From NCBI GenBank assembly GCA_929200315.1, contig CAKMZB010000002.1:153852-217851 (forward strand): a stretch of DNA of 64,000 nt. The letters are read 5' to 3'. Position numbers and translations under genes: made by a program. The notes below the pieces were generated by a model. It was not told the origin of the DNA, ran no database searches, and was given only the letters and a program-made list of their open reading frames with translations. Origin of the DNA: an uncultured Alphaproteobacteria bacterium. GTDB lineage: Bacteria > Pseudomonadota > Alphaproteobacteria > Rhizobiales > Rhizobiaceae. This document shows, one piece after another, positions 1-8,862 of this stretch; within the stretch, counting starts at the first letter, position 1, and each line of letters begins with the position of its first letter.

Positions 1-21
1 TGCGGCGCACTTTGCGTTCAC
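1..21 (-). CDS. Possible 5' end of next gene of the glycosyltransferase operon (partial)
   Basis: A GTG codon at 21-19 on the minus strand is preceded by an AGAAGG-like ribosome binding site about five bases upstream, and the frame stays open to the window edge (seven codons). It lies 20 bases beyond the stop of the GT4 glycosyltransferase and would continue that operon. Nothing can be said about the product. This could be a chance start. Confidence 0.25.
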
Positions 22-40
22 AGATCCTTCTCCGCTCGTG

Positions 41-1180
41 TCAGCCGTCGTCTCTCGCGGCGCTGAGGCTCCAGTCGAGGAGGCGGATGAGGGTCTGGGC
101 GAGAGCTTGCGGTTCGTTGGGCGGTACAAGCGCGCCGTTCACATCATCTTCGATCAATTCGGGAATACCGCTGATCGGTGTTGAGACCACTGCAAGACGC
201 TGGCTTTGCGCTTCCACGATCACGTTGGGCAGCCCATCACGGTCACCATCTTCGGCGATGCGGCAGGGCAGGATGAAGAGGTCGCTGGCGCGGTATTCTT
301 CCAAGACCCGCTTTTGCGCCTGCTTGCCAAGAAAGGTCACGCGCTCCGCCAGCCCCAACCGCTCCGCCTGCGCGCGCAACTCATCGAGCAGCGGGCCGCC
401 GGCAATGTGGGTCCAGCGCCAATGGATATCAGAGGGCAGCTGCGCGAGCGCGTCGAGCAGCGTGTCGAGGCCCTTCTTTTCCACCGCCCGCCCGACGGAA
501 AGAAAGCGCACGGGATCGCCTGCGGCGCTTCCATCGCGGGCCGTGGATGCAACGGTGGGCGCTGGAAAGCGCTCCAGATCGAGGCCATGATAGACGAGGC
601 GCACCTTCCCTGGCTCCGGCGCGAGGGCGGAAAGATGCTCTGCTCCGCCTTGGGTGCAGGTCACGGTCCAGCGCGCGTCTTGCAATTTTTCGCGCAGCTC
701 CCAGTCAGGTGATGTCCAGATGTCCTTGGCGTGCGCGGAGAAAGAAAATGGCAGGTCGCATATGGTCGCGGCATAGCGCGTGACGGAACCGGGTGTGTGG
801 ATGAAATGGCCATAGAACCAGTCACGATCTGTAACCTCGGTTGCCAGCACACAGGCTTGGCCAAAGCGGCGGATGCGGTTCCTCGTTCGGTCGCGCTTCA
901 GATCAGCCAAAAACATCGCCCGCGCCTTCCCATAACCCGGCAGCCGCCGGGCTGCGCGCCAGGCGCGGGCAACGCGCGTTTTCTCCTGGTGCAGATATTC
1001 CGGCAGATAGAGCACCGACGCTTCGATCTCCTCGTGGATCGGGTGGCGTTTGCTGTCATAGGGTTTGCGCAGGGAAACGATGCGAAGGTCTATTCCTGCG
1101 CGTTCCAGGTTGCGGATTTCTTGCGCGATGAAGGTTTCCGACAGGCGCGGATAGCCCTTCACGATGACCGCAAGCTTCAC
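41..1180 (-). CDS. GT4-family glycosyltransferase
   Basis: A 379-residue retaining glycosyltransferase of the GT-B fold, expected to transfer a sugar from an activated donor to a glycan or lipid acceptor at the cytoplasmic face of the membrane. The N-terminal Rossmann half begins KLAVIVKGYPRLSETF, typical of bacterial polysaccharide GT4 enzymes. The C-terminal half carries the donor-site motif EDGDRDGLPNVIVEA near residues 310-324, followed by VVSTPISGIPELI. The start is a GTG at 1180 with GAGG just upstream, ten bases after the stop of the preceding glycosyltransferase gene. The frame is open further upstream, but that would overlap the preceding gene. It is the last complete gene of the minus-strand ABC-transporter/glycosyltransferase operon. 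Donor and acceptor cannot be deduced. Confidence 0.85.
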   Translation of the reverse strand: MKLAVIVKGYPRLSETFIAQEIRNLERAGIDLRIVSLRKPYDSKRHPIHEEIEASVLYLPEYLHQEKTRVARAWRAARRLPGYGKARAMFLADLKRDRTRNRIRRFGQACVLATEVTDRDWFYGHFIHTPGSVTRYAATICDLPFSFSAHAKDIWTSPDWELREKLQDARWTVTCTQGGAEHLSALAPEPGKVRLVYHGLDLERFPAPTVASTARDGSAAGDPVRFLSVGRAVEKKGLDTLLDALAQLPSDIHWRWTHIAGGPLLDELRAQAERLGLAERVTFLGKQAQKRVLEEYRASDLFILPCRIAEDGDRDGLPNVIVEAQSQRLAVVSTPISGIPELIEDDVNGALVPPNEPQALAQTLIRLLDWSLSAARDDG

Positions 1181-1190
1181 CGTGCCACCC

Positions 1191-2357
1191 TCACGAGGCC
1201 AGCATGGCTTCAACCCGTTCGCCGATCCGCTCCAGCCCATCGAGGTCAATGGCGGCAGCGTGGGAGGGTTTCGGCCCGTGCGGCAGGCGGTGGAGAGCAT
1301 CTGCCATGGCTGCGGGGTTCATGGCGCGGGTCGTGTCGATCATCTGCGAAAGGCCGAGCTCGGCGGCGCGGGTGGCGCGGATCAGTTGCTCCTCGCGCGG
1401 ATGGGTGCGGGGCATGAAGAGCGCTGGCTTGTCGAAAGACAGAACCTCGCAAAACGTGTTGTAGCCGCACATGCCGACAACGGCGGTGGCATCGGCGAGG
1501 GTCTCATCAAGCTGGTTGTCGAAATCCACCACTTTGACGCGCTTTAGATTGTCGGCTCGGCGGTGCAATGCCTCGCGGGTCTCGCTGGCCATGAAGGGGC
1601 CGGGCACCATGAGAAGGGGATAGACAAGATTGCGGTCATGTTCGCGGGCTGAGAGGACGAGGTTCATGATCTCCTCCCCGTCGCCGCCGCCTCCCGCCGT
1701 GACGAGGATGAAGTCCTTCTCCGGCAAGTCCGGCCCGGCAAGCGACCCGGTACCCCGGTAGAGGAAGCCAGTATAGCGCAGTTTGGCGCGCAAGCTGTCG
1801 GGCAGGTCGAGACCAGTGAGTGGATCATGAAAGCTCTCCGGGCCGTAGATCCACACTTCATCATAGAGTGCAGCCATTTTGGCCGGCATGTCCTTCTTGG
1901 CCCACTCGGCGGCAAGTTTTTCTGGCGCATCCATCACATCGCGCAGGCCAAGTACTGTGTGGCAGCCTTGGGCGCGCAGGGTCGTCAGCACATACTCAAC
2001 CTCACCGCGCAGGCCGAGCGGCTCCTTGTCGACAATGAAGATGTCGGGGTCGAAAGCCTCCACAGTTTCTGCGATTAGTCGCGTGCGCATGGCGAGTGTA
2101 TCGGTGATGTCGATATGGTCTGAGACCGAAGCATAGTCGCCGTCATAGAGCTTGATGACAGAGGGAATTTTCACGAAATCCACCCGCGCCTTGAAGTCAA
2201 AGGCCCCCGCGATCTGGCTGCCGGACAGAATGAGCACCGTCAGGCCCTTGAACCGGTCCACCAGGGAGTTTGCAATCGTCCGGCAACGGCGCAGGTGTCC
2301 TAGGCCGAACGTGTCGTGCGAATACATCAGGATGCGGGCGTCGTTGAGGCGCTTCAT
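1191..2357 (-). CDS. MurG/GT28-like glycosyltransferase family protein
   Basis: A 388-residue GT-B protein of the group that resembles MurG and the UDP-sugar transferases. The N-terminal loop GLGHLRRCRTIA (about residues 18-29) matches the glycine-rich acceptor/phosphate loop of the group. The C-terminal domain has GMCGYNTFCE (about 295-304) followed by PALFMPRTHPREEQ, the usual nucleotide-sugar site with its NTFCE/E..Q pattern. It starts 27 bases after the stop of the permease gene and ends ten bases before the GT4 gene, so it is almost certainly co-transcribed with both. No membrane segment or signal peptide is seen, so it is a cytoplasmic or peripheral membrane enzyme. Substrates are unknown. 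Confidence 0.75.
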   Translation of the reverse strand: MKRLNDARILMYSHDTFGLGHLRRCRTIANSLVDRFKGLTVLILSGSQIAGAFDFKARVDFVKIPSVIKLYDGDYASVSDHIDITDTLAMRTRLIAETVEAFDPDIFIVDKEPLGLRGEVEYVLTTLRAQGCHTVLGLRDVMDAPEKLAAEWAKKDMPAKMAALYDEVWIYGPESFHDPLTGLDLPDSLRAKLRYTGFLYRGTGSLAGPDLPEKDFILVTAGGGGDGEEIMNLVLSAREHDRNLVYPLLMVPGPFMASETREALHRRADNLKRVKVVDFDNQLDETLADATAVVGMCGYNTFCEVLSFDKPALFMPRTHPREEQLIRATRAAELGLSQMIDTTRAMNPAAMADALHRLPHGPKPSHAAAIDLDGLERIGERVEAMLAS

Positions 2358-2384
2358 GGTCTGGGCCCGGTCTGAAGGTGCGGT

Positions 2385-3713
2385 CTATTTATATGGATCA
2401 GCGGCATCGCGCAGCCCGTCACCCAAAAAATTGAAGGCGATGATAACGGCGATCACCGGCACCACTGGCAGCATAAGCCAGGGGAAGACCGCGACCACAT
2501 TGATCGACTGCGCCTCATTCAAGAGCACGCCCCATGAGGTGATCGGCTCGCGCAGGCCAAGGCCGAGGAAGGAGAGTGCCGTCTCGCCAAGGATCATGGT
2601 GGGAATAGTGATCGTTGCCGAGGCAATGAGGTGAGACATGAAACCCGGTATCAGATGCCGCCCGATAATGCGCGGCGCGCTGGTGCCGATAAGGCGGGCA
2701 GCGAGCACATATTCTTCTTCCCTGAGCGACAAGAGCTTTGAGCGCACGGCCCGCGCAAGGCCCGTCCAGTCCAGCAGGCCCAATATAATGGTGATCCCGA
2801 AATAGATCAGAATGGGAGACCAGGAAGCCGGCATGATGGCCGACAGAGTGAGCCAGAGCGGAATTGTCGGGATGGATTGCAGCACCTCGATCACCCGCTG
2901 CACCACCATGTCGACCCAGCCGCCATAATAGCCTGCCGCCCCACCAATCACGATGCCGAGCAGGAAGGAGACCGAAATGCCGATAAGGCCGATCGTTAGC
3001 GAAATGCGCGCGCCTTGGATGATGCGCGAGAGCATATCACGGCCAAGTCGGTCTGTTCCAAGCAGGTAGAACGGCGCACCTTCTGGGGCACAGATGAGAT
3101 GGTTGTCGGCTGGAATGAGGCCCATCCAATTGTAGGCTTCACCGGAGCAGAAGAAGGAGAGCGGTATCGAGCGGCTTTCGTCCGCGGTATATTCCCGCGT
3201 CATCGTCTCCATGTTCAGTTTCCGTTTTAGCGGGTGGATTGAGGGTCCGACAAATGCGCCGTCATGGAAGAGGTGGATGCCCTGGGGTGGCGCGTAGATG
3301 TGCTGGGAATGGCGGGGCTGGTAGTTCCACGGGGAGAGGAATTCGCTGAACAGGCAGCTTGCATACAAGATGGCGAGGAAGACGCCGGACCAGACCGCGA
3401 TCTTGTGGCGGCAGAATTTCCACCACATGAGGCGAAGCTGGGAGGCGAAATAGATCTTCTCCTGCTCGGGCGTGAGTTTTTCCACTGAGCGCAGATCGAA
3501 GGGCGCGATGGAGACGAAATGCGGCAGGTCCACTGTCCCTTCGGGCGGAAGGGGGGAACCGATTTCTGTGCCCTTCGGCAGTTTCTTCTTGAGACGTTTC
3601 GCTGCAGCGAGTGCGTCGGCACCGGCGGCTTCATCTACCTTGAGTGATGTCGTTGTCCCGGTGGCGCTGGTTTTCGTGTTATCGGGCTCGACCTTGGTCT
3701 TGGCGTTTTTCAT
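2385..3713 (-). CDS. Peptide-type ABC transporter permease (DppC/OppC family)
   Basis: A 442-residue inner-membrane permease of the dipeptide/oligopeptide/nickel ABC family. A hydrophilic N-terminus of about 90 residues precedes the first membrane segment (around AVWSGVFLAILYASCLF). A large periplasmic loop with two cysteines follows, and then the five-helix core. The coupling loop EYVLAARLIGTSAPRIIGRH is the EAA motif that contacts the ATPase. The protein is longer than ordinary DppC (about 300 residues) because of the N-terminal tail and the loop, a layout seen in the YejE-like branch. Its ATG overlaps the stop of the upstream permease by four bases (ATGA), so translation is coupled. The solute is not determined. 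Confidence 0.88.
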   Translation of the reverse strand: MKNAKTKVEPDNTKTSATGTTTSLKVDEAAGADALAAAKRLKKKLPKGTEIGSPLPPEGTVDLPHFVSIAPFDLRSVEKLTPEQEKIYFASQLRLMWWKFCRHKIAVWSGVFLAILYASCLFSEFLSPWNYQPRHSQHIYAPPQGIHLFHDGAFVGPSIHPLKRKLNMETMTREYTADESRSIPLSFFCSGEAYNWMGLIPADNHLICAPEGAPFYLLGTDRLGRDMLSRIIQGARISLTIGLIGISVSFLLGIVIGGAAGYYGGWVDMVVQRVIEVLQSIPTIPLWLTLSAIMPASWSPILIYFGITIILGLLDWTGLARAVRSKLLSLREEEYVLAARLIGTSAPRIIGRHLIPGFMSHLIASATITIPTMILGETALSFLGLGLREPITSWGVLLNEAQSINVVAVFPWLMLPVVPVIAVIIAFNFLGDGLRDAADPYK

Positions 3714-4708
3714 CGCTCAACCCCTCCCGACAGGCGGATGCGCGGATCGAGGAAGCCAAGCGCAATATCGGAAAGCAGCACGCCAATCACCGTGAGCGTG
3801 GCGAGGAACATCAGGAAAGATCCGGCCAGGTACATGTCCTGGCTCTGAAGCGCGGCAATGAGAAGCGGGCCGGTGGTTTGTAGCGACAAGACGATGGCGA
3901 CGATCTCTGCACCGGAAATGATAGCCGGCAGGAGCGAGCCGATATCGGCAACGAAGAAGTTGAGGCTCATGCGCAGCGGATATTTGACCAACGCCTTGAA
4001 CGGCGCGACGCCCTTGGCGCGAGCCGTGACCACATATTGCTTCTGCAATTCATCAAGGAGGTTTGCGCGGATACGGCGGATCATCGCCGCTGTGCCGGAT
4101 GTACCGATTACGATCACCGGCACAATGAGGTGTTCCATGATCGACCAGAATTTTGGCCAGCTCATGGGTTGGTCGATATATTGAGCCTCCATCAACCCGC
4201 CGATGGACGTGCCGAACAGGGTCTTGGCCAGATACATCATGACGAGTGCGAGCAGGAAGTTCGGCGTCGCCATGCCGAGCAGACCAACGAAGGTCAGCCC
4301 GTAGTCGCCCCAGGAATACTGGTGCGTCGCCGAGTAGATGCCGATTGGGAAGGCGATGACCCAAGTCAGGATGATGGTGAAGAAGGATACGAGAATCGTC
4401 AGCCAGAGCCGGTTGCCAACAACCTCGGAAACCGGGCGTTGATACTCGAAGGAATAGCCGAAATCACCAATGACGAAGTTGCTGATCCATAGGATGTAAC
4501 GCTTCCACATGGGCTCGTTCAGCCCGTATTCCTCGCGCAGATATTCCACCCGGGCGAGGTCAACGCTTTCGCCGGAGGCGAGCAACTCGCCGATATAGGT
4601 TTCCACATAATCACCCGGCGGAAGCTGGATAATCGTGAAAATGACGATCGACGCCAGAATGAGCGTCGGAATCATGTAGAACAGACGTTTGAAGATATAG
4701 CTTACCAT
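3710..4708 (-). CDS. Peptide-type ABC transporter permease (DppB/OppB family)
   Basis: A 332-residue permease that pairs with the downstream DppC-type subunit. The N-terminus (YIFKRLFYMIPTLILASIVIF) is the standard first helix of this family. The EAA coupling loop is YVVTARAKGVAPFKALVKYP, and about six membrane segments are visible. The start ATG at 4708 has AGGGGA about six bases upstream. Its stop overlaps the next permease gene by four bases. A GC-rich spacer of about 140 bp separates it from the binding-protein gene upstream, which fits lower expression of permeases than of the binding protein. Confidence 0.9.
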   Translation of the reverse strand: MVSYIFKRLFYMIPTLILASIVIFTIIQLPPGDYVETYIGELLASGESVDLARVEYLREEYGLNEPMWKRYILWISNFVIGDFGYSFEYQRPVSEVVGNRLWLTILVSFFTIILTWVIAFPIGIYSATHQYSWGDYGLTFVGLLGMATPNFLLALVMMYLAKTLFGTSIGGLMEAQYIDQPMSWPKFWSIMEHLIVPVIVIGTSGTAAMIRRIRANLLDELQKQYVVTARAKGVAPFKALVKYPLRMSLNFFVADIGSLLPAIISGAEIVAIVLSLQTTGPLLIAALQSQDMYLAGSFLMFLATLTVIGVLLSDIALGFLDPRIRLSGGVER

Positions 4709-4845
4709 GCGCTGTCCCCTAGGACCGCGCAGGCGCGAAGGGCGCGGGCAGCGCGCGCTATATTGGTCCCCGTCTCCATGGCGGGCACCGTATCAATTTC
4801 ACGCATCAGGTCCACACGTCCTTTGTCACCAGGGCTCCCGCGCTC
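4709..4845 (-). other. Spacer between binding-protein and permease genes with GC-rich inverted repeat
   Basis: This 137-bp stretch holds no gene. On the minus strand it contains a run rich in GCGC blocks (about 4730-4765) able to form hairpins, with no T-run after it. It then gives the AGGGGA ribosome binding site of the permease. A partial-termination or mRNA-stabilising hairpin after a binding-protein gene is common in ABC operons. That role here is inferred from position only. Confidence 0.4.
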
Positions 4846-6675
4846 CTAGTCTTCGAACCAGAACGTATCCGGCAGGTAGAAGCCGAAATAGAGAGTGGGT
4901 TCGAAGGCCCAGATGCCTTCATCTGGAACATTGCGCAACTTGTTGTTGACGACGATGGGCTGGAGACCGCCGGAGACGGTGCCGATCGTGTAAACTTGGT
5001 CGGTAAATATCGACAACATTTCTTCCCAGATAGCGCGCTGCTCATCTTCGGTTCCGGCGGTGCGCCAGGCGCCGTAGAGTTCGGAAAGGCGCTGCACTTC
5101 GGGGAGAGCGGGAGCTTCGCCGGAGGCACCTTTGGTTTCGCGATACTGACCCCAGGCGGGCCACTGAGCCTGGACGGGGGAGACGGGGGCGAGTTCTTCC
5201 GGGTTCATACGCGGGGTGGCGAGGCCACGGTTGAGGCCCTCCCATGTCGACATGACAGTCTCACCATTGGCGACGCGTCCACGCAGGATGTCGCGCTGGC
5301 TCGGCTTGATGAAAAGTTTAACGCCAATGCCGCGCCAATGGTCGGCGATGAGCTGGAGAATGTCTGCGTCCTGGCTGTCGCCCTCCGTCTCGACGACGAT
5401 CTCGAAGGGACGACCATCGGGCAAAAGGCGCACGCCCTCACTATCGCGTTCACTATAGCCGGCCTTGTCCAACAGGGTATTGGCCTGCTCCAGATCGAAG
5501 TCAGCCCAGGCGCGCGCATAGTCGTCCCTATAGAGTGGCGAGGAGGGCAGAACCGAGTTTGCGTCCGTCCGACCGAGGCCAAAGAAGATCGCCTCATTGA
5601 TCTCCACCCGGTCGATTCCAAGAGAGAGGGCGCGGCGCACGCGCACGTCTTGGAAGGCGGTTCGGAAGGCTTCATCCTTCGTGTTCATGTTGGGCAGGAG
5701 CACCATCTCCGAGCCCTTACCGGAGGGCCAGAGGCGCACATTGTAGCCGCCATCGGCTTCGCCCTTTTTTAGGAAGGCATAATTGTCGAAACGCAGATAG
5801 CGGCCTTGCAGATCGCTCTCCCCGGTTCCCGTCTTGGCCGGGATGATGGAGGAAGACGCAAGGTTGACGATGACCTCATCGATGTAGGGAAGCTGTGTGC
5901 CCTCAGGATCGACGCGGTGAAAATGCTCGTTGCGCTTAAAGATGATACGTTCCGACGGCAGGTTGGTGGTCTGCGCCCAGGGCTGGAGCGTCGGCATATC
6001 CGGATTTTCCGGGCGGTACTGGCGGCCAAAGCGCTGATGCAGGTTTGACCAGCCTTGCACTTGTTCGCTCTCGATTTTCTCTTTCAGAAACGCCGGATCG
6101 CCGTATTTGGCGTGCCACTGCTTCATGTAGTGGGCGGGCATGTAGATATAGAGCGGACGGGGTTGAGCCAGCGCTGTGAGGAAGAGCGGGTTCACTTCTT
6201 CCCAAGTGTAACGCAGCGTCTTGTCGTCAATCACCTGGAAGGTCGGGGCCCTGTCGTTGACCAGCATTTCACGCGGTATGCCGGAGGGGCTGAGCTCCTC
6301 GTTGTTGGCGACATCCTCCCACCAATAGCGGAAATCTTCCGTGGTGAAGGGCTTGCCGTCTGACCATTTGTGCTCTTCGCGCAGGGTCAGCGTGAAGGTC
6401 TTGTTGTCGGTGGTTTCCACCGATTTTAAAATGTCCGGCGCGAGCTGGAACGACTGGTCGTAGGCAACCAGACGGGCATTGCCGTAGATCGTGATCTGGC
6501 GAATGTCCTTTTGGCGCGACATTAGCATCTCCAGCGTTCCGCCACGCTTACCGACTTCTTTGTTCATGGCGGCAAAGTCGATGACCCGCGGCTCGATGGG
6601 CACTTCTGCGAAAGCCTGCGGTGCGATCAGCGCAACGCCAAAAAATGCAAATGCAGTCAATTTGCGAAGGTTCAT
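4846..6675 (-). CDS. ABC transporter substrate-binding protein, family 5
   Basis: A periplasmic solute-binding protein of 609 residues in the SBP_bac_5 family (peptides, opines, oligosaccharides). The N-terminus MNLRKLTAFAFFGVALIAP followed by QAFA is a clear Sec signal peptide with cleavage expected after AFA. The body has the family pattern LTLREEHKWSDGKPFTTEDF (about 110-130) and VRRALSLGIDR (about 350). At 609 residues it is longer than DppA (about 535), as in the YejA-like group. Two ATGs are possible. The one at 6675 has AAGGAG seven bases upstream, whereas the ATG at 6681 is only one base from it, so 6675 is preferred. It sits between the ATPase and permease genes of the same operon. 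Confidence 0.9.
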   Translation of the reverse strand: MNLRKLTAFAFFGVALIAPQAFAEVPIEPRVIDFAAMNKEVGKRGGTLEMLMSRQKDIRQITIYGNARLVAYDQSFQLAPDILKSVETTDNKTFTLTLREEHKWSDGKPFTTEDFRYWWEDVANNEELSPSGIPREMLVNDRAPTFQVIDDKTLRYTWEEVNPLFLTALAQPRPLYIYMPAHYMKQWHAKYGDPAFLKEKIESEQVQGWSNLHQRFGRQYRPENPDMPTLQPWAQTTNLPSERIIFKRNEHFHRVDPEGTQLPYIDEVIVNLASSSIIPAKTGTGESDLQGRYLRFDNYAFLKKGEADGGYNVRLWPSGKGSEMVLLPNMNTKDEAFRTAFQDVRVRRALSLGIDRVEINEAIFFGLGRTDANSVLPSSPLYRDDYARAWADFDLEQANTLLDKAGYSERDSEGVRLLPDGRPFEIVVETEGDSQDADILQLIADHWRGIGVKLFIKPSQRDILRGRVANGETVMSTWEGLNRGLATPRMNPEELAPVSPVQAQWPAWGQYRETKGASGEAPALPEVQRLSELYGAWRTAGTEDEQRAIWEEMLSIFTDQVYTIGTVSGGLQPIVVNNKLRNVPDEGIWAFEPTLYFGFYLPDTFWFED

Positions 6676-6711
6676 CGTCATACTCCTTGAAGGCGAGTCC
6701 TGCAGTGGCGT

Positions 6712-8682
6712 CTATTTGGCGAAGGACAAAAGGTGTGCGGGGTCAGACCCTTCGCGAGCGCGGACACGGTGGCGCGGGCTGAGTTGCACCATCTCCATGT
6801 CACTCTCCGGGCTGTCGACCCCCATGGTGGAAATGAAGGGTTCGTCCCAGTTGCGCCCCTCAGACGCCATGTCCCGGTTGATGCGGTCAAAATCCAGCGG
6901 ATGGTCGAGATCGGCATGGGGCACGACCTCAAGCAGCGCCCGGGTGTAGGAGTGAACGGGGTTCTCAAACAGCTCTTCGCGTGGCGCGATTTCAACAAGT
7001 TGGCCTTTGAACATCACCCCGATCTGGTCAGCGATGTAGCGCACCACGGCAAGGTTGTGGCTGATGAAGATATAGGTAAGGCCAAGTTCGCTCTGAAGCT
7101 GCTTTAAGAGGTTGAGCACCTGGGCCTGGACGGACACATCCAGCGCTGAAACCGGCTCGTCGAGCACCAGCAACTCGGGGCGGAGCGCAAGCGCGCGGGC
7201 AATGCCGATCCGCTGGCGTTGGCCACCGGAAAAGGAATGGGGGTAACGGCCAAGATAGGTCGGTTGCAGCCCGACAAGGCGTAGCAGATCAGAAGCATAT
7301 TCTTTCATCTGCGCACTGGAGCCCATGTTGTGGACCTCCATGGGTTCCCGCAGAATGTTTAGCACTGTGGAGCGCGGCGAGAGAGATGAGAACGGGTCCT
7401 GGAAGACCATCTGCATGCGTCGGCGGAAGTTTTTCAACTCTTTGCCGTCAAGCTGTGTGAGATCGACGGTCTTGTTTTCGTCGATCCAATCGATGGCACC
7501 CTCATCGCTGGATAGCGCCCGCACGATCATCTTCAGTGTCGTGGTCTTGCCGCAACCAGACTCGCCAACCAGTCCAAAGCACTCACCGCGGCGGACGTTG
7601 AAACTCACATCGTCCACGGCGTTGACTGTGTGAGGTTCTTTGCCGAACCAGCCTTTGCGTTTCCTGGTGGTGAAGGTCTTGGTGAGGTTGCGCACTTTCA
7701 GCAGAATCTCGTCCGCATCCTCGCTACGCTCGTTGGCAACGCCGCGCATGGAAGCCGGGATTTCATGGTCGATATCGCGCAGGCTCTGCAGCTTCTCGTC
7801 ATATCCCATGGAGAGGTCGGGGACAGCGTTGAGAAGCGCCTTTAGATAGGGGTGCTGCGGGTTGCGGAAGATCGCTTCGCGGGTGCCCGCTTCCATGATC
7901 TGTCCGTGATACATCACCACCACCTCGTCAGCCATATTGGCAACGACCCCCAGATCGTGGGTGATGAGAAGAACAGCCATGCCGAGCCGCTCCTGCAAAC
8001 TGTTTAGCAGCGAGAGGATCTTTGCCTGCATAGAGACGTCGAGGGCAGTGGTGGGTTCATCTGCAATCAGCAGAGCCGGGTGGCAGATCAACGCCATGGC
8101 GATCATCGCGCGCTGGCGTAATCCCCCCGACAATTCCATCGGATACATGGAATAAGCGGCGTCCGGGTTGGGGAAGCCGACGAGGTTCAACATGTCGACG
8201 ACGGTCTTGCGCGCGTCATCACCCTTGACCGGGCGGTGCAGTTCCAGCGCCTCGCCAATCTGGTTGCCGATGGTGTGGAGCGGCGAGAGCGAGGTCATCG
8301 GCTCCTGGAAAATGATCGACATTTTGCCGCCGCGAAGGGCGATGCGCTCTTTGGAATTGTCCATGAGCGGCGCAAGGTCGAGGGGAATATCGGTGGACTT
8401 TTCCTTCCACCAGATATGTCCGGATGTGATGGAGGCAACCTTGGGTAAAATGCCAAGGATGGCCTGGCTTATGATGGATTTGCCCGAGCCGGATTCGCCG
8501 ACCAGCGCCACCGTCTTGCCGGCCGGAATGCGGAACGATGCGCCGCGGATGATGTTGAGGTCTGCGCCTTTCAGATCAATGTCGAGATGAAGGTTCTCCA
8601 CCCGCACAATATCATGGGCCGGCAGAGCTTTGTCAGCCTTATTGTCGCGCACCAACGCATCCTCGTTTTGCGTGTCCCGCAA
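6712..8682 (-). CDS. ABC transporter ATP-binding protein with two fused ATPase domains
   Basis: A 656-residue cytoplasmic protein that fuses the two ATPase subunits (DppD- and DppF-like) that power peptide-type importers. Domain 1 has Walker A GESGSGKS (62-69), Q-loop FQEP, signature LSGGLRQR (184-191) and Walker [13 protein letters not shown]. Domain 2 has Walker A GESGCGKT (373-380), signature FSGGQRQR (484-491) and Walker [13 protein letters not shown]. Both sites look catalytically complete. The start is TTG at 8682, supported by a strong GGAGGAG seven bases upstream, with no suitable ATG before the first domain. It is the first gene of the minus-strand operon (ATPase, binding protein, two permeases, two glycosyltransferases) and is divergent from the MscS gene. 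Confidence 0.92.
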   Translation of the reverse strand: MRDTQNEDALVRDNKADKALPAHDIVRVENLHLDIDLKGADLNIIRGASFRIPAGKTVALVGESGSGKSIISQAILGILPKVASITSGHIWWKEKSTDIPLDLAPLMDNSKERIALRGGKMSIIFQEPMTSLSPLHTIGNQIGEALELHRPVKGDDARKTVVDMLNLVGFPNPDAAYSMYPMELSGGLRQRAMIAMALICHPALLIADEPTTALDVSMQAKILSLLNSLQERLGMAVLLITHDLGVVANMADEVVVMYHGQIMEAGTREAIFRNPQHPYLKALLNAVPDLSMGYDEKLQSLRDIDHEIPASMRGVANERSEDADEILLKVRNLTKTFTTRKRKGWFGKEPHTVNAVDDVSFNVRRGECFGLVGESGCGKTTTLKMIVRALSSDEGAIDWIDENKTVDLTQLDGKELKNFRRRMQMVFQDPFSSLSPRSTVLNILREPMEVHNMGSSAQMKEYASDLLRLVGLQPTYLGRYPHSFSGGQRQRIGIARALALRPELLVLDEPVSALDVSVQAQVLNLLKQLQSELGLTYIFISHNLAVVRYIADQIGVMFKGQLVEIAPREELFENPVHSYTRALLEVVPHADLDHPLDFDRINRDMASEGRNWDEPFISTMGVDSPESDMEMVQLSPRHRVRAREGSDPAHLLSFAK

Positions 8683-8862
8683 GGGCCAGCTCCTCCATTC
8701 CAGCGCTCATGCTTACACAATTGTTTGCGAAGGTTAAGTGACGCGAAGGCGGTGTTTGCCCTTTGCCCTTGTATTGTTTTCGCGATGGGCGAAGATGTGG
8801 TTCAGCGGGTCGCTTTTTGCACATTGTCAGGCGCCCGGATGGGTCCAATGGAGCTTTGCCCG

